Of a stretch of DNA of 6,539 bases, positions 1 to 5,940 are shown one piece after another; the first letter of the stretch is position 1; every line of letters begins with the position of its first letter. This stretch comes from Alphaproteobacteria bacterium. Lineage in GTDB: Bacteria; Pseudomonadota; Alphaproteobacteria; Caulobacterales; Caulobacteraceae. The DNA lies in the NCBI GenBank assembly GCA_028869395.1, contig JAGWSE010000458.1, forward strand, positions 1 through 6,539, read 5' to 3'. The translations under genes and the position numbers were made by a program. Below the pieces are notes generated by a model, which saw only the letters and a list, made by a program, of their open reading frames with translations, did not search any database and had not been told where the DNA came from.

Positions 1-177
1 AAGACCAGCACCAATTCGGAATACGATCTCGCCAACGACGGCGTGGTCATCGGCGGCGGACAGCTCGCCGACACCATGAGCGTCGATGTCGGCGGATCCA
101 TCGCGCTGGCCTCTGCGGGGCCCCTGGTCCCCGGCCCCTACGCGGGCATGCTCGTGGTCGTGGTGCAGTACAACTGA
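1..177 (+). CDS. C-terminal end of a DUF4402-type pilin-like subunit (5' end outside window)
   Basis: Open from the first base in frame 1 to the TGA at 175-177, giving the last 58 residues of a secreted structural protein. The visible tail has the pattern that closes DUF4402 proteins: a VDVGGSIAL strand, then a Pro/Gly turn, then PYAGMLVVVVQYN, which matches the usual G-x-Y-x-G-x-(alternating hydrophobic)-Y-N ending. The two-domain protein at 3936-5093 ends the same way (GAYQGSYTVSANYD), so the two are probably related subunits. Family members are small, exported, beta-sandwich proteins often found with fimbrial chaperones. Its stop overlaps the chaperone ATG (TGATG), so the two are translationally coupled. 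Position in front of chaperone and usher suggests the major fibre subunit. Signal peptide and donor strand lie outside the window, so the role is inference. Confidence 0.8.
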   Translation, partial: KTSTNSEYDLANDGVVIGGGQLADTMSVDVGGSIALASAGPLVPGPYAGMLVVVVQYN

Positions 178-1079
178 TGCGTCCGCTGATCCTGGCGGCC
201 GCTGCGCTGCTCCTCGCCTCGCCGGCGCCGGCCGGCGCGCAACCTGCCGCCGCGCCCGCTCCGACCGTCACCAACGTCGGCGCCAACCTCAACATCACGC
301 CCAAGCGCGTCACCTTCGACAGGAACCGGCGCGCCGGGACCGTCTACATCTACAATCAGGGTACGGCCCCCGCGACCTTCGACGTCGCCCTGGTCGATCG
401 CGTCATGCTGCCCGATGGGCAGATCGTGGCCGCGAGCGACGCCGAGCAGAAGCCCGACGAGAAGCCAATCGCCGACCGGCTGAAATCGGCGGCCCACATC
501 CTACTGGTCTCGCCGCGCCGGGTGACGCTCGCCCCGGGCGAGGGCCAGACCATCCGGCTTCGCATCGCCAGCGTGCCGCCCGACGCCACCGGCGAATACC
601 GCAGCCACCTGACCGTCACCACCATCCCGCCGCCCAGCGCCGGCCTCACGGCCGAGCAGGCCGCCGCCGGCGCCCAGAACCAGATCAGCTTCCAGATCAC
701 CTCCGTCTTCGGGATCAGTATCCCGGCGATCGTCCGCTTCTCGGCGCCGGATGTTCGGGCGGCGATCCAGAACGCGCACATCGAGTACGCCAACCTGGCG
801 GTCAACGGGTCCGCGCCGAAGCGGACCCCGGTGATGGTGTTCGAGCTGGCGCGGCAAGGCGCCAGTTCGCTGTTCGGCAACATCGAGATCCGCTCGCTCT
901 CCCAGAAGGGTGGCCCGCCACTGGGGTTCGCACGGGGGCTCGGGGTCTACCCCGAGATCGACAAGCGCATCGTCCGCATCCCCCTGACGCGCGAGCCGGG
1001 GGCCGGCGAGAAGCTGGAGATCACCTTCACCGACGACGACACGTCCCCGGGCAAGCTGCTTGCGAAACTGGACATGTAG
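177..1079 (+). CDS. PapD-like periplasmic fimbrial chaperone
   Basis: 300 residues. Residues 1-21 form a signal peptide (MRPLI, Ala/Leu-rich core, cleavage near AGA|Q), so the protein is periplasmic. The first immunoglobulin-like domain (about 38-150) shows the PapD-family landmarks: TPKRVTFDRN followed by VYIYNQG at 56-62, then PGEGQTIRLRI at 120-130 and GEYRSHLTV at 139-147. A stretch at 170-188 (SFQITSVFGISIPAIVR) corresponds to the family's long G1 strand, and about 190-300 make the second domain. Such chaperones hold unfolded pilin subunits by donor-strand complementation and deliver them to the usher. R44 may be equivalent to PapD Arg8, but the alignment is by eye. At 300 residues it is longer than the usual 230-250, partly from an Ala/Gln-rich loop near 151-169. 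The ATG overlaps the upstream stop and there is no clear Shine-Dalgarno, so translation is probably by coupling. Confidence 0.88.
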   Translation: MRPLILAAAALLLASPAPAGAQPAAAPAPTVTNVGANLNITPKRVTFDRNRRAGTVYIYNQGTAPATFDVALVDRVMLPDGQIVAASDAEQKPDEKPIADRLKSAAHILLVSPRRVTLAPGEGQTIRLRIASVPPDATGEYRSHLTVTTIPPPSAGLTAEQAAAGAQNQISFQITSVFGISIPAIVRFSAPDVRAAIQNAHIEYANLAVNGSAPKRTPVMVFELARQGASSLFGNIEIRSLSQKGGPPLGFARGLGVYPEIDKRIVRIPLTREPGAGEKLEITFTDDDTSPGKLLAKLDM

Positions 1080-3864
1080 CCGCTTTGCTTGCAGCGCCGG
1101 CGTCTCCCTTTCCCTTCTGATCCCCGCCACCGCCGTCGCCGGTGAAGGCGCAACGGCGGGTCCGGCGCGGCCGCCCGGCGAATGCTCGGCCGCCGCCCGG
1201 TCCTGCGCCACCCCAGCCCCCTCCCCCGTGCAGCCGGGGGCGAAGATCGACCCCGAGGACCTGCTGCTGTTCTCGGTGGAGCTGCAGAACCTGACGCTCA
1301 CCGACGGGCTCGCGGCCTACGGCGATCCCAACGATCCCCTGATCCCGATCGGCGATCTGACCCGCCTTCTCGAGTACGACGTCGACGTGGAGCCGGGCCG
1401 GGAGCGGATCGTCGGCCGGCTGGGCGAATCACAGACCTCGCTGATCGTCGACCTGGGAACCGGCACGGCGCGGGTGGGCGCCAAGAACATCCCCTTCACC
1501 GCCAAGGACGTCGCGGTCACCCCCACCGAGATCTACCTGCGCGCCTCGCTGGTGGACCGTCTGCTGCCGCTGACCCTGAAGGTGAACCACGAGGCCCTCG
1601 ACATCGTCATCGTGCCAAAGGCGCTGATACCGGTGCAGGCCAGGCTGCAGCGCCTGGCCCGCGACCGCATGGCCGCCACCCGCACGAACGCGCAGGAAGA
1701 GCTCCTCCGCCTCCCCTCGCCCTACCACTGGATCACCCCGCCCAGCTTCGACATCGGCCTGACGGTGGGCGCGGGCTCGGGAGCGCTCTCCCAGGGTCCG
1801 CAATACCCGACCCGCTACGACCTGCGCATGGCGGGCGACCTCGCCTTCATGGGCTACGAGGCCTACCTGGGCTCCGACGAGGCCGGGAAGCCGGCGACAG
1901 CGCGCATCACCCTTTCCCGGCGCTCCGTGGAAGGCCACCTGCTGGGGCCCCTGCACGCCCGCGAGATCAGCGCCGGCGACGTCTTCACGCCCGGCCTGCC
2001 CGTCGGGCCCCGCAGCCTCGGCGGCCGCGGTTTCGTGATCTCCACCGTGCCCCTCGACCAGACCAACATCTTCAACCGCATCGACCTGCGCGGCGAGCTG
2101 CCCATCGGCTACGACGTCGAGCTCTACATCAACGACGTCCTGCAAGGTGGCCAGAACACCCCCACCAAGGGCCGCTACGAGTTCCTCGACGTGCCCCTGT
2201 CGCGCGGGGTCAACGTCATCCGCATCGTCACCTACGGCCCGCACGGCGAGCGCAGCGAGGAGACCCGCGTCGTCAACGTGGGCGGCGGCCAGCTGGCTCC
2301 GGGCGAGGCGACCTTCGAGGCCGGCGTGGTCCAGCAGGAAGAGTCGGTCGTCAACCTCACCGACCCGACGAGCACATCCTTCGTCAGCCCCGGCGCAGGC
2401 GGCCTGCGCGCCGTGGCCGCCCTCAACTACGGCCTGACCCAGCTCATCACAGTGACGGCCGGCGCGGCCCTCGTGCCCATGACCCGGACCAGCTCGCGCG
2501 GCGAGTTCACCGCGGGGGCGCGCACCTCCCTGTTCGGCTTCTCGACCCAGTTCGACGTGGCGGCGGACAGCCAGGGCGGCATGGCCGAGGGCGTCGGCCT
2601 GGCCGGCCAGCTGTTCGGGGTCTCCTCGGTCCTGCGCTACCTGCAGTTCCAGAACGGCTTCATCGACGAGAACGGCCCGGGGGTCGACTTCACCAAGCCC
2701 CTCAGCAGCCGCGCCGAGCTAAGCCTCGACGGCAACGCCGAGGTCCTCGGGCGCGTGGTGCCGTTGTCCTTCCGAACCGCCATGGACGCCTACGCCCGCG
2801 GCGAGACCGACGTCACCGGCTCGATCCGCGGTTCGGCGACAGCCGCCTCGATCCTGTTCTCCGGCGGGTTCGACCTCACGCGCAGCTTCGGCCTGGGCGC
2901 GTCGCCCACGAGGCTCAGCGGCTTCATCGCCGGCTCCACCTTCCGCAACTTCGCCTGGCAGATCCGCAGCTCGCTCGACTACGACCTCCTGCCGGACTTC
3001 AAGCCCCGGGCCCTGGCGGTCACCGTGGACCACGACCTGTCCCAGAAGGCGAGCCTCCGCTTCGGGGTGGGCGAACAGCTCGACGCCTTCAAGAGCTTCA
3101 ACCTGACCGCCTCGGCGATCCTGCGCTCCCGGTTCGGCGACCTGTCGCTCAACAGCGACTACAACAACGCCGACCAGAGCTGGCAGCTCGGCGCCCAGGT
3201 CAACTTCGGCCTGGCCTACAATCCGGGGAAGGGCCGCTACGCGGTCGTGCGGCAGGGTCCCGGCACCGGCGGATCGGTCGCCTTCCACGCATTCATCGAC
3301 GCCAACGGCAACGGCAGGTTCGATCCCGGCGAGAAGGGCGTGGCCAACGTCGTGATCGAGGGCGGCGACGGAAAGGTGGTGACCGACGCCAACGGCCGCG
3401 CGTTCGTGACCGGGCTGGGCGACAGTCCGACCGCCCGGCTGAACGTCAGTCTCGACAAGCTTGACAACCAGTCCATGAAGACGCCGCCCAGGATTATCCA
3501 GCTGTCGCCTCGGCCCGGCCAGGTGCTGGACGTGGACTTCCCGATGCAGCCCACCGGCGAGGTCATGGTGCGGCTGCTCCTGAAGCGCCCGGACGGCGCC
3601 TTCGTGGGTATTTCCGGCATCCATGCGCGCCTGGTCGGCGCGCAGGGGAAGGTCACGGAAGCCAACACCGAGTTCGACGGCTCGGCCAGCTTCGAGAACC
3701 TCACCGCCGGGACCTATCATCTGGAGCTGGATCCGGAGCAGGCCGCGCGGCTGCGGATGCATATCGTCAAGCCCCTCACCGTAACCATCAAGGGCGACGG
3801 AGGATTCACACCGGACGCATCAACAGAAATCGCCTTCGACCCGCGGCCACAAGGGTCCCAGTAG
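1060..3864 (+). CDS. Outer-membrane usher of an alpha/ECP-like chaperone-usher system
   Basis: 934 residues from a TTG start inside the chaperone gene; this start gives a good signal peptide (about 1-27, cleavage near AVA|G) and no ATG or GTG start in this frame suits it. After a Pro/Ala linker with C42 and C49, residues 67-190 form a periplasmic domain with a DGLAAY...PLIPIGDL pattern. Residues 229-722 look like a large beta-barrel with alternating polar and aromatic strands. Within it, about 345-405 resembles the usher plug (VELYINDVLQ, GRYEFLDVPLSRGVNVIRIV, YGPHGE), preceded by an usher-like RSLGGRGF segment. The periplasmic C-terminus carries an EF-hand-like loop (D747, N749, N751, R753, D755, E758) opening a carboxypeptidase-regulatory-like sandwich, then a second such sandwich (about 830-915). 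Ushers dock chaperone-subunit complexes and secrete the fibre. Length fits the family. The usher assignment leans on context, since overall similarity to PapC/FimD is low. Confidence 0.8.
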   Translation: MRNWTCSRFACSAGVSLSLLIPATAVAGEGATAGPARPPGECSAAARSCATPAPSPVQPGAKIDPEDLLLFSVELQNLTLTDGLAAYGDPNDPLIPIGDLTRLLEYDVDVEPGRERIVGRLGESQTSLIVDLGTGTARVGAKNIPFTAKDVAVTPTEIYLRASLVDRLLPLTLKVNHEALDIVIVPKALIPVQARLQRLARDRMAATRTNAQEELLRLPSPYHWITPPSFDIGLTVGAGSGALSQGPQYPTRYDLRMAGDLAFMGYEAYLGSDEAGKPATARITLSRRSVEGHLLGPLHAREISAGDVFTPGLPVGPRSLGGRGFVISTVPLDQTNIFNRIDLRGELPIGYDVELYINDVLQGGQNTPTKGRYEFLDVPLSRGVNVIRIVTYGPHGERSEETRVVNVGGGQLAPGEATFEAGVVQQEESVVNLTDPTSTSFVSPGAGGLRAVAALNYGLTQLITVTAGAALVPMTRTSSRGEFTAGARTSLFGFSTQFDVAADSQGGMAEGVGLAGQLFGVSSVLRYLQFQNGFIDENGPGVDFTKPLSSRAELSLDGNAEVLGRVVPLSFRTAMDAYARGETDVTGSIRGSATAASILFSGGFDLTRSFGLGASPTRLSGFIAGSTFRNFAWQIRSSLDYDLLPDFKPRALAVTVDHDLSQKASLRFGVGEQLDAFKSFNLTASAILRSRFGDLSLNSDYNNADQSWQLGAQVNFGLAYNPGKGRYAVVRQGPGTGGSVAFHAFIDANGNGRFDPGEKGVANVVIEGGDGKVVTDANGRAFVTGLGDSPTARLNVSLDKLDNQSMKTPPRIIQLSPRPGQVLDVDFPMQPTGEVMVRLLLKRPDGAFVGISGIHARLVGAQGKVTEANTEFDGSASFENLTAGTYHLELDPEQAARLRMHIVKPLTVTIKGDGGFTPDASTEIAFDPRPQGSQ

Positions 3865-3935
3865 GCGGTTATAGTGGAATGTCTTCCGCTATTGTGCCAC
3901 TGATTAGTCAAGCATGATAACGAGTCTGAATAAGC
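3865..3935 (+). promoter_or_regulatory. AT-richer gap before the two-domain DUF4402 gene; possible weak promoter
   Basis: This 71-base gap is clearly richer in A and T than the coding DNA around it and breaks the overlapping-gene pattern of the locus. TTGTGC (3892-3897) and GATAAC (3916-3921), 18 bases apart, are a weak -35/-10 pair. Short inverted repeats exist (AGTGG near 3873 with CCACT near 3897; GGAA-TGTC-TTCC inside), but no T-tract makes them a terminator. An ATG at 3914 opens a different frame from the gene that follows. The gap may let the last gene be expressed at a different level from the usher. Promoter status is a guess. Confidence 0.25.
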
Positions 3936-5093
3936 GTGGATTACCTCAAGAACTCGCAACCTTGGATTGCCGCATTAATTTTGCTCGCGATGGTGTTTGC
4001 TTCCAGCGTGACGCAGGCGCAGACGGTGGCTGTCGTCACCGCACCGGACCTCGGCAAGGTCACCGCCGCAAGCAACGGCGTCACGGTGTTCAATTTCGCG
4101 GCGGGCACGGGCGAGGTCACGCGCGTCTCCGGATCGGGAACGCGCGCGGCGGCCGGCGCGGCCTACGCCACGGTCGTGGTGACCTGCGGCTCAGCCGCCA
4201 GCAATGAGGGCGACGGGGAATTCGGTCAGAACACCCAGGGGGGAGACACTCAGGGGGGAGGCAGCGAGGGTGGTGATGGGCAGCGGCGCGACGGCTCGGG
4301 GCGCGAGCACCAGGGCGGCGGCTGGTGCGACAGGGACCCGCTGAAGATCACAGTGACCAACGCCGGTTCACCGACCGGCCGGGCCGGCCCGCTCGGCGCC
4401 TTCACCGCGGCCATGGGCAACGCCGTGCTCGTGTCGGGAAGTCCCTCGACGCCCGCCAACCCGCTCGTGTTCGAAATCCAGGGCCTCGGCGGGACGTCAC
4501 GGAGCTTCAGCATCGGGGCCGACTTCCCGATCTACGGCGACGACCGAAGCGACCTTCCCACGGGGCTGGCGACGAGCGGCTTTGTGGTCACCATGGAAGA
4601 CGGCAAACGGTCACATGGCTCCTTTTCCGGGCCTGGGATCGGAGCGGCCTACGTCATACATCAATTGAAGATGGCCGTGGCGTCCGACCCGAACACGGGG
4701 GCGCCTATGCGCCTCGACTTCGGGCGCATCGTGCTGCCGACGAGCGGGCCGGCGAACGTCAACCTGTCCGCGAGCACGGGTGAACGCACCGTCACCGGCG
4801 CAGGCGCGCTGGCCAATCCCGCGCCTCAACGCGGCGGCTTCGTGGTCGAGGGGCAGCGCGGCGAATCGATCTCGGTCTCGGTCCCCCCTTCGATAACTCT
4901 GACCAACACCTCGGGCCAAGGATCCCTCGCCATATCGACCAACACCACCGCAGTCGGCGTGGCGACCCTCAGCGTCGGGACGGGCGCGTCCGGATCATAC
5001 ACCTTCTACGTGGGCGGAAGCTTCGCGCTCAGCCCGACGACGCCGTCCGGGGCCTATCAGGGTTCTTACACCGTCAGCGCCAACTACGACTGA
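3936..5093 (+). CDS. Two-domain DUF4402-type surface protein, candidate tip adhesin
   Basis: 385 residues from a GTG start; an in-frame TGA at 3927-3929 rules out a start further upstream, and GTG gives a clean signal peptide (1-28, hydrophobic 11-24, cleavage TQA|Q). Domain 2 (about 240-385) is a standard DUF4402 sandwich: RLDFGRIVLP at 259-268, STGERTVTGAGAL, FVVEGQRGESISVSVP, and a GAYQGSYTVSANYD ending. Domain 1 (about 30-235) appears to be a diverged copy, starting APDLGKV with AGTGEVTRVSGSG, then YATVVVTC and later DPLKITVT. It holds an insert (85-130) rich in Gly, Asp, Glu, Gln and Ser between C84 and C131, the only cysteines. DUF4402 proteins are usually single-domain and about 150-180 residues. 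Position after the usher and the tandem-domain form suggest a minor tip subunit, as CfaE or EcpD. Export and family are well supported; adhesion is inference. No good Shine-Dalgarno is visible. Confidence 0.8.
   Translation: MDYLKNSQPWIAALILLAMVFASSVTQAQTVAVVTAPDLGKVTAASNGVTVFNFAAGTGEVTRVSGSGTRAAAGAAYATVVVTCGSAASNEGDGEFGQNTQGGDTQGGGSEGGDGQRRDGSGREHQGGGWCDRDPLKITVTNAGSPTGRAGPLGAFTAAMGNAVLVSGSPSTPANPLVFEIQGLGGTSRSFSIGADFPIYGDDRSDLPTGLATSGFVVTMEDGKRSHGSFSGPGIGAAYVIHQLKMAVASDPNTGAPMRLDFGRIVLPTSGPANVNLSASTGERTVTGAGALANPAPQRGGFVVEGQRGESISVSVPPSITLTNTSGQGSLAISTNTTAVGVATLSVGTGASGSYTFYVGGSFALSPTTPSGAYQGSYTVSANYD
4233..4262 (+). repeat. Tandem 15-base repeat with two G6 runs, inside the Gly-rich insert
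   Basis: Two adjacent 15-base units (4233-4247 and 4248-4262) differ at two positions and encode TQGGD followed by TQGGG (residues 100-109). Each contains a run of six G. The unit length is a multiple of three, so gain or loss of a copy would keep the reading frame and only lengthen or shorten the flexible insert. Confidence 0.75.
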
Positions 5094-5124
5094 CGGCGGC
5101 GCGCGGGACCCCGCAGAACAGCGG

Positions 5125-5154
5125 TTGACAGGCCCGACGGCCGAGGCGTGTAAC
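5125..5154 (+). promoter_or_regulatory. Candidate housekeeping promoter of the peroxiredoxin gene
   Basis: A perfect -35 hexamer, TTGACA (5125-5130), is followed after 18 bases by TGTAAC (5149-5154), which matches four of six -10 positions. Transcription would start near 5161, giving a leader of roughly 26 bases that contains the strong GGGAGGA Shine-Dalgarno (5176-5182), four bases before the ATG. This suggests the peroxiredoxin gene is transcribed on its own and not as the tail of the fibre operon. The -10 fit to the alphaproteobacterial consensus is only partial. Confidence 0.55.
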
Positions 5155-5186
5155 CTCACCCCGGGGCCGGAGTTCGGGAGGAACCC

Positions 5187-5726
5187 ATGAAAAACCTGAC
5201 TGCGCTGACGGCGCTCGTTCTTGCGGTCGCCACGCCCGCCTTCGCCGACCTCAAGCCCGGGGCCACGGCCCCCGACTTCACCGCGCCGGCCTACCTGGCG
5301 GGCAAGCCCTTCACCTTCCACCTCGCCGACGCCCTGAAGAAGGGCCCGGTCGTGGTCTATTTCTTCCCGGCCGCGCATACCGCCGGCTGCAACCTCGAGG
5401 CGCACCTGTTCTCGCAGGCCATTCCCCAGTTCAAGGCGGAGAAGGCCAGCGTCATCGGCGTGACCGCGGGCAACACCGACCAGCTCGCCGCCTTCTCCAC
5501 CGAGACGGAGCACTGCGCGGGCAAGTTCCCGGTGGCGGCCGACCCCGACGCCAAGATCGCCAGGGAATACGACTCGACCCTGGCCATGAAGCCGGACTGG
5601 GCGAGCCGGACCTCCTACGTCATCGCCAGCAACGGCAAGATCGTCGAGGTCTACGACAACCTCAACCCCAACGACCACGTGGCCAAGACCCTGGCCGCCC
5701 TCAAGACGCTGAACGGCGGCAAGTAG
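5187..5726 (+). CDS. Exported peroxiredoxin (AhpC/TSA, Bcp/PrxQ-like)
   Basis: 179 residues. MKNLTALTALVLAVATPAFA is a signal peptide (cleavage AFA|D), so the enzyme should act in the periplasm, reducing hydrogen or organic peroxides. The thioredoxin-like fold shows LKPGATAPDFTAP at 22-34, the strand VVVYFFP at 55-61, and the active-site pattern P61-x3-T65-x2-C68, with C68 the likely peroxidatic cysteine. R141 (RTSYVI) fits the conserved active-site arginine before the NGKIVEVY hairpin (149-156). At C68+5, where atypical two-cysteine Bcp/PrxQ proteins keep their resolving cysteine, there is H73. The only other cysteine, C110 in HCAGKFPVAADPD, is the alternative resolving residue; otherwise the enzyme is one-cysteine. 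The ATG follows a strong Shine-Dalgarno. It sits alone between the fibre cluster and rpsF; no reductase partner is visible. Confidence 0.92.
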   Translation: MKNLTALTALVLAVATPAFADLKPGATAPDFTAPAYLAGKPFTFHLADALKKGPVVVYFFPAAHTAGCNLEAHLFSQAIPQFKAEKASVIGVTAGNTDQLAAFSTETEHCAGKFPVAADPDAKIAREYDSTLAMKPDWASRTSYVIASNGKIVEVYDNLNPNDHVAKTLAALKTLNGGK

Positions 5727-5753
5727 GGCCCCCTCGCCCCACGCCACACGCCC

Positions 5754-5793
5754 GGCGGGGCGGGCCGAAAAACCTTGCCCCGCCAGCGGTTTT
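5754..5793 (+). terminator. Possible rho-independent terminator after the peroxiredoxin gene
   Basis: GGCGGGGC (5754-5761) and GCCCCGCC (5777-5784) form a perfect 8-base-pair GC stem around a 15-base loop that could pair further (GGG with CCT). A TTTT run follows at 5790-5793, five bases after the stem. The stem is strong, but the T-tract is short and displaced, and the 3' arm overlaps a candidate rpsF -35 element. Confidence 0.4.
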
Positions 5794-5803
5794 CGCCTAT
5801 CTG
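5775..5803 (+). promoter_or_regulatory. Candidate rpsF operon promoter
   Basis: TTGCCC (5775-5780) and TATCTG (5798-5803) are separated by 17 bases. An A5 run (5768-5772) lies just upstream, where an UP-like element could sit. The start would be near 5810, just before the folded leader begins, which gives a leader of about 130 bases. Both hexamers match only partly, so this rests mainly on spacing and position. Confidence 0.35.
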
Positions 5804-5815
5804 CCCGCCTCTTCA

Positions 5816-5881
5816 CGGAAGGCGGTCTCACGCGGAGCCTTCAAAGGGCCGGGAGCCTCCCGGCCGCCGCGCCTGAGAGCC
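5816..5881 (+). promoter_or_regulatory. Folded rpsF leader, upstream part (possible pseudoknot)
   Basis: Three pairings can be read directly. GAAGGC (5818-5823) pairs with GCCTTC (5837-5842). GGCCGGGA (5847-5854) pairs with TCCCGGCC (5858-5865) around a three-base loop. The loop of the first hairpin, 5824-5833 with TCTCA at its centre, can pair with 5869-5881 (TGAGA at 5874-5878, plus GG/CC and CGC/GCG on either side, with a bulged G5879 and an extra CC at 5872-5873). The first and third pairings together would make a pseudoknot enclosing the middle hairpin. GC-rich DNA produces chance stems, so the 8-pair hairpin is the safest part and the pseudoknot is a hypothesis. Confidence 0.4.
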
Positions 5882-5893
5882 ATCGCGCCCGTC

Positions 5894-5940
5894 GGTCCTT
5901 CCGCCGCCGGCCGCGCCGCCGTCCCAACGGAAGAAGGACC
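5894..5940 (+). promoter_or_regulatory. Hairpin burying the rpsF Shine-Dalgarno; candidate S6:S18 operator
   Basis: GGTCCTTCCG (5894-5903) pairs with 5928-5940, CGGAAGAAGGACC, giving ten base pairs with a single three-base bulge. The 3' arm contains the rpsF Shine-Dalgarno (GAAGGA, 5933-5938) and ends one base before the ATG at 5942, so the folded form should block initiation. The 24-base loop is rich in CCG and can form a small inner stem (CGGC 5908-5911 with GCCG 5915-5918). S6:S18 complexes are known to bind an mRNA structure with a conserved CCG in rpsF leaders of many bacteria. Whether this hairpin is that motif cannot be decided by eye. Confidence 0.55.

Noticed and set aside
86..1120. 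A 344-residue + strand open frame across the subunit end and chaperone
   Set aside because: Arg/Pro/His-rich off-frame product; the chaperone frame has a signal peptide and PapD landmarks.
1182..3464. A 760-residue + strand open frame within the usher gene
   Set aside because: Its product is dominated by Arg, Pro and Gly with no signal peptide or domain, as expected for an off-frame reading of GC-rich DNA. The overlapping usher frame has recognisable domains.
2719..3762. Long - strand open frame (347 residues) opposite the usher; likewise 1429-2244 and 501-1301
   Set aside because: Antisense frames stay open in high-GC genes through codon bias. They show no recognisable motifs and run opposite well-supported genes.
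5103..5114. GCGG-GACC-CCGC inverted repeat just after the DUF4402 gene as a terminator
   Set aside because: Only four base pairs and no T-tract follows, so it was not called. The end of the fibre transcript is not visible.
4995..5831. A 278-residue - strand open frame across the peroxiredoxin gene
   Set aside because: It is a shadow of the peroxiredoxin gene, extending into its promoter and the end of the adhesin gene. Its Gly/Arg/Val-rich composition has no domain.
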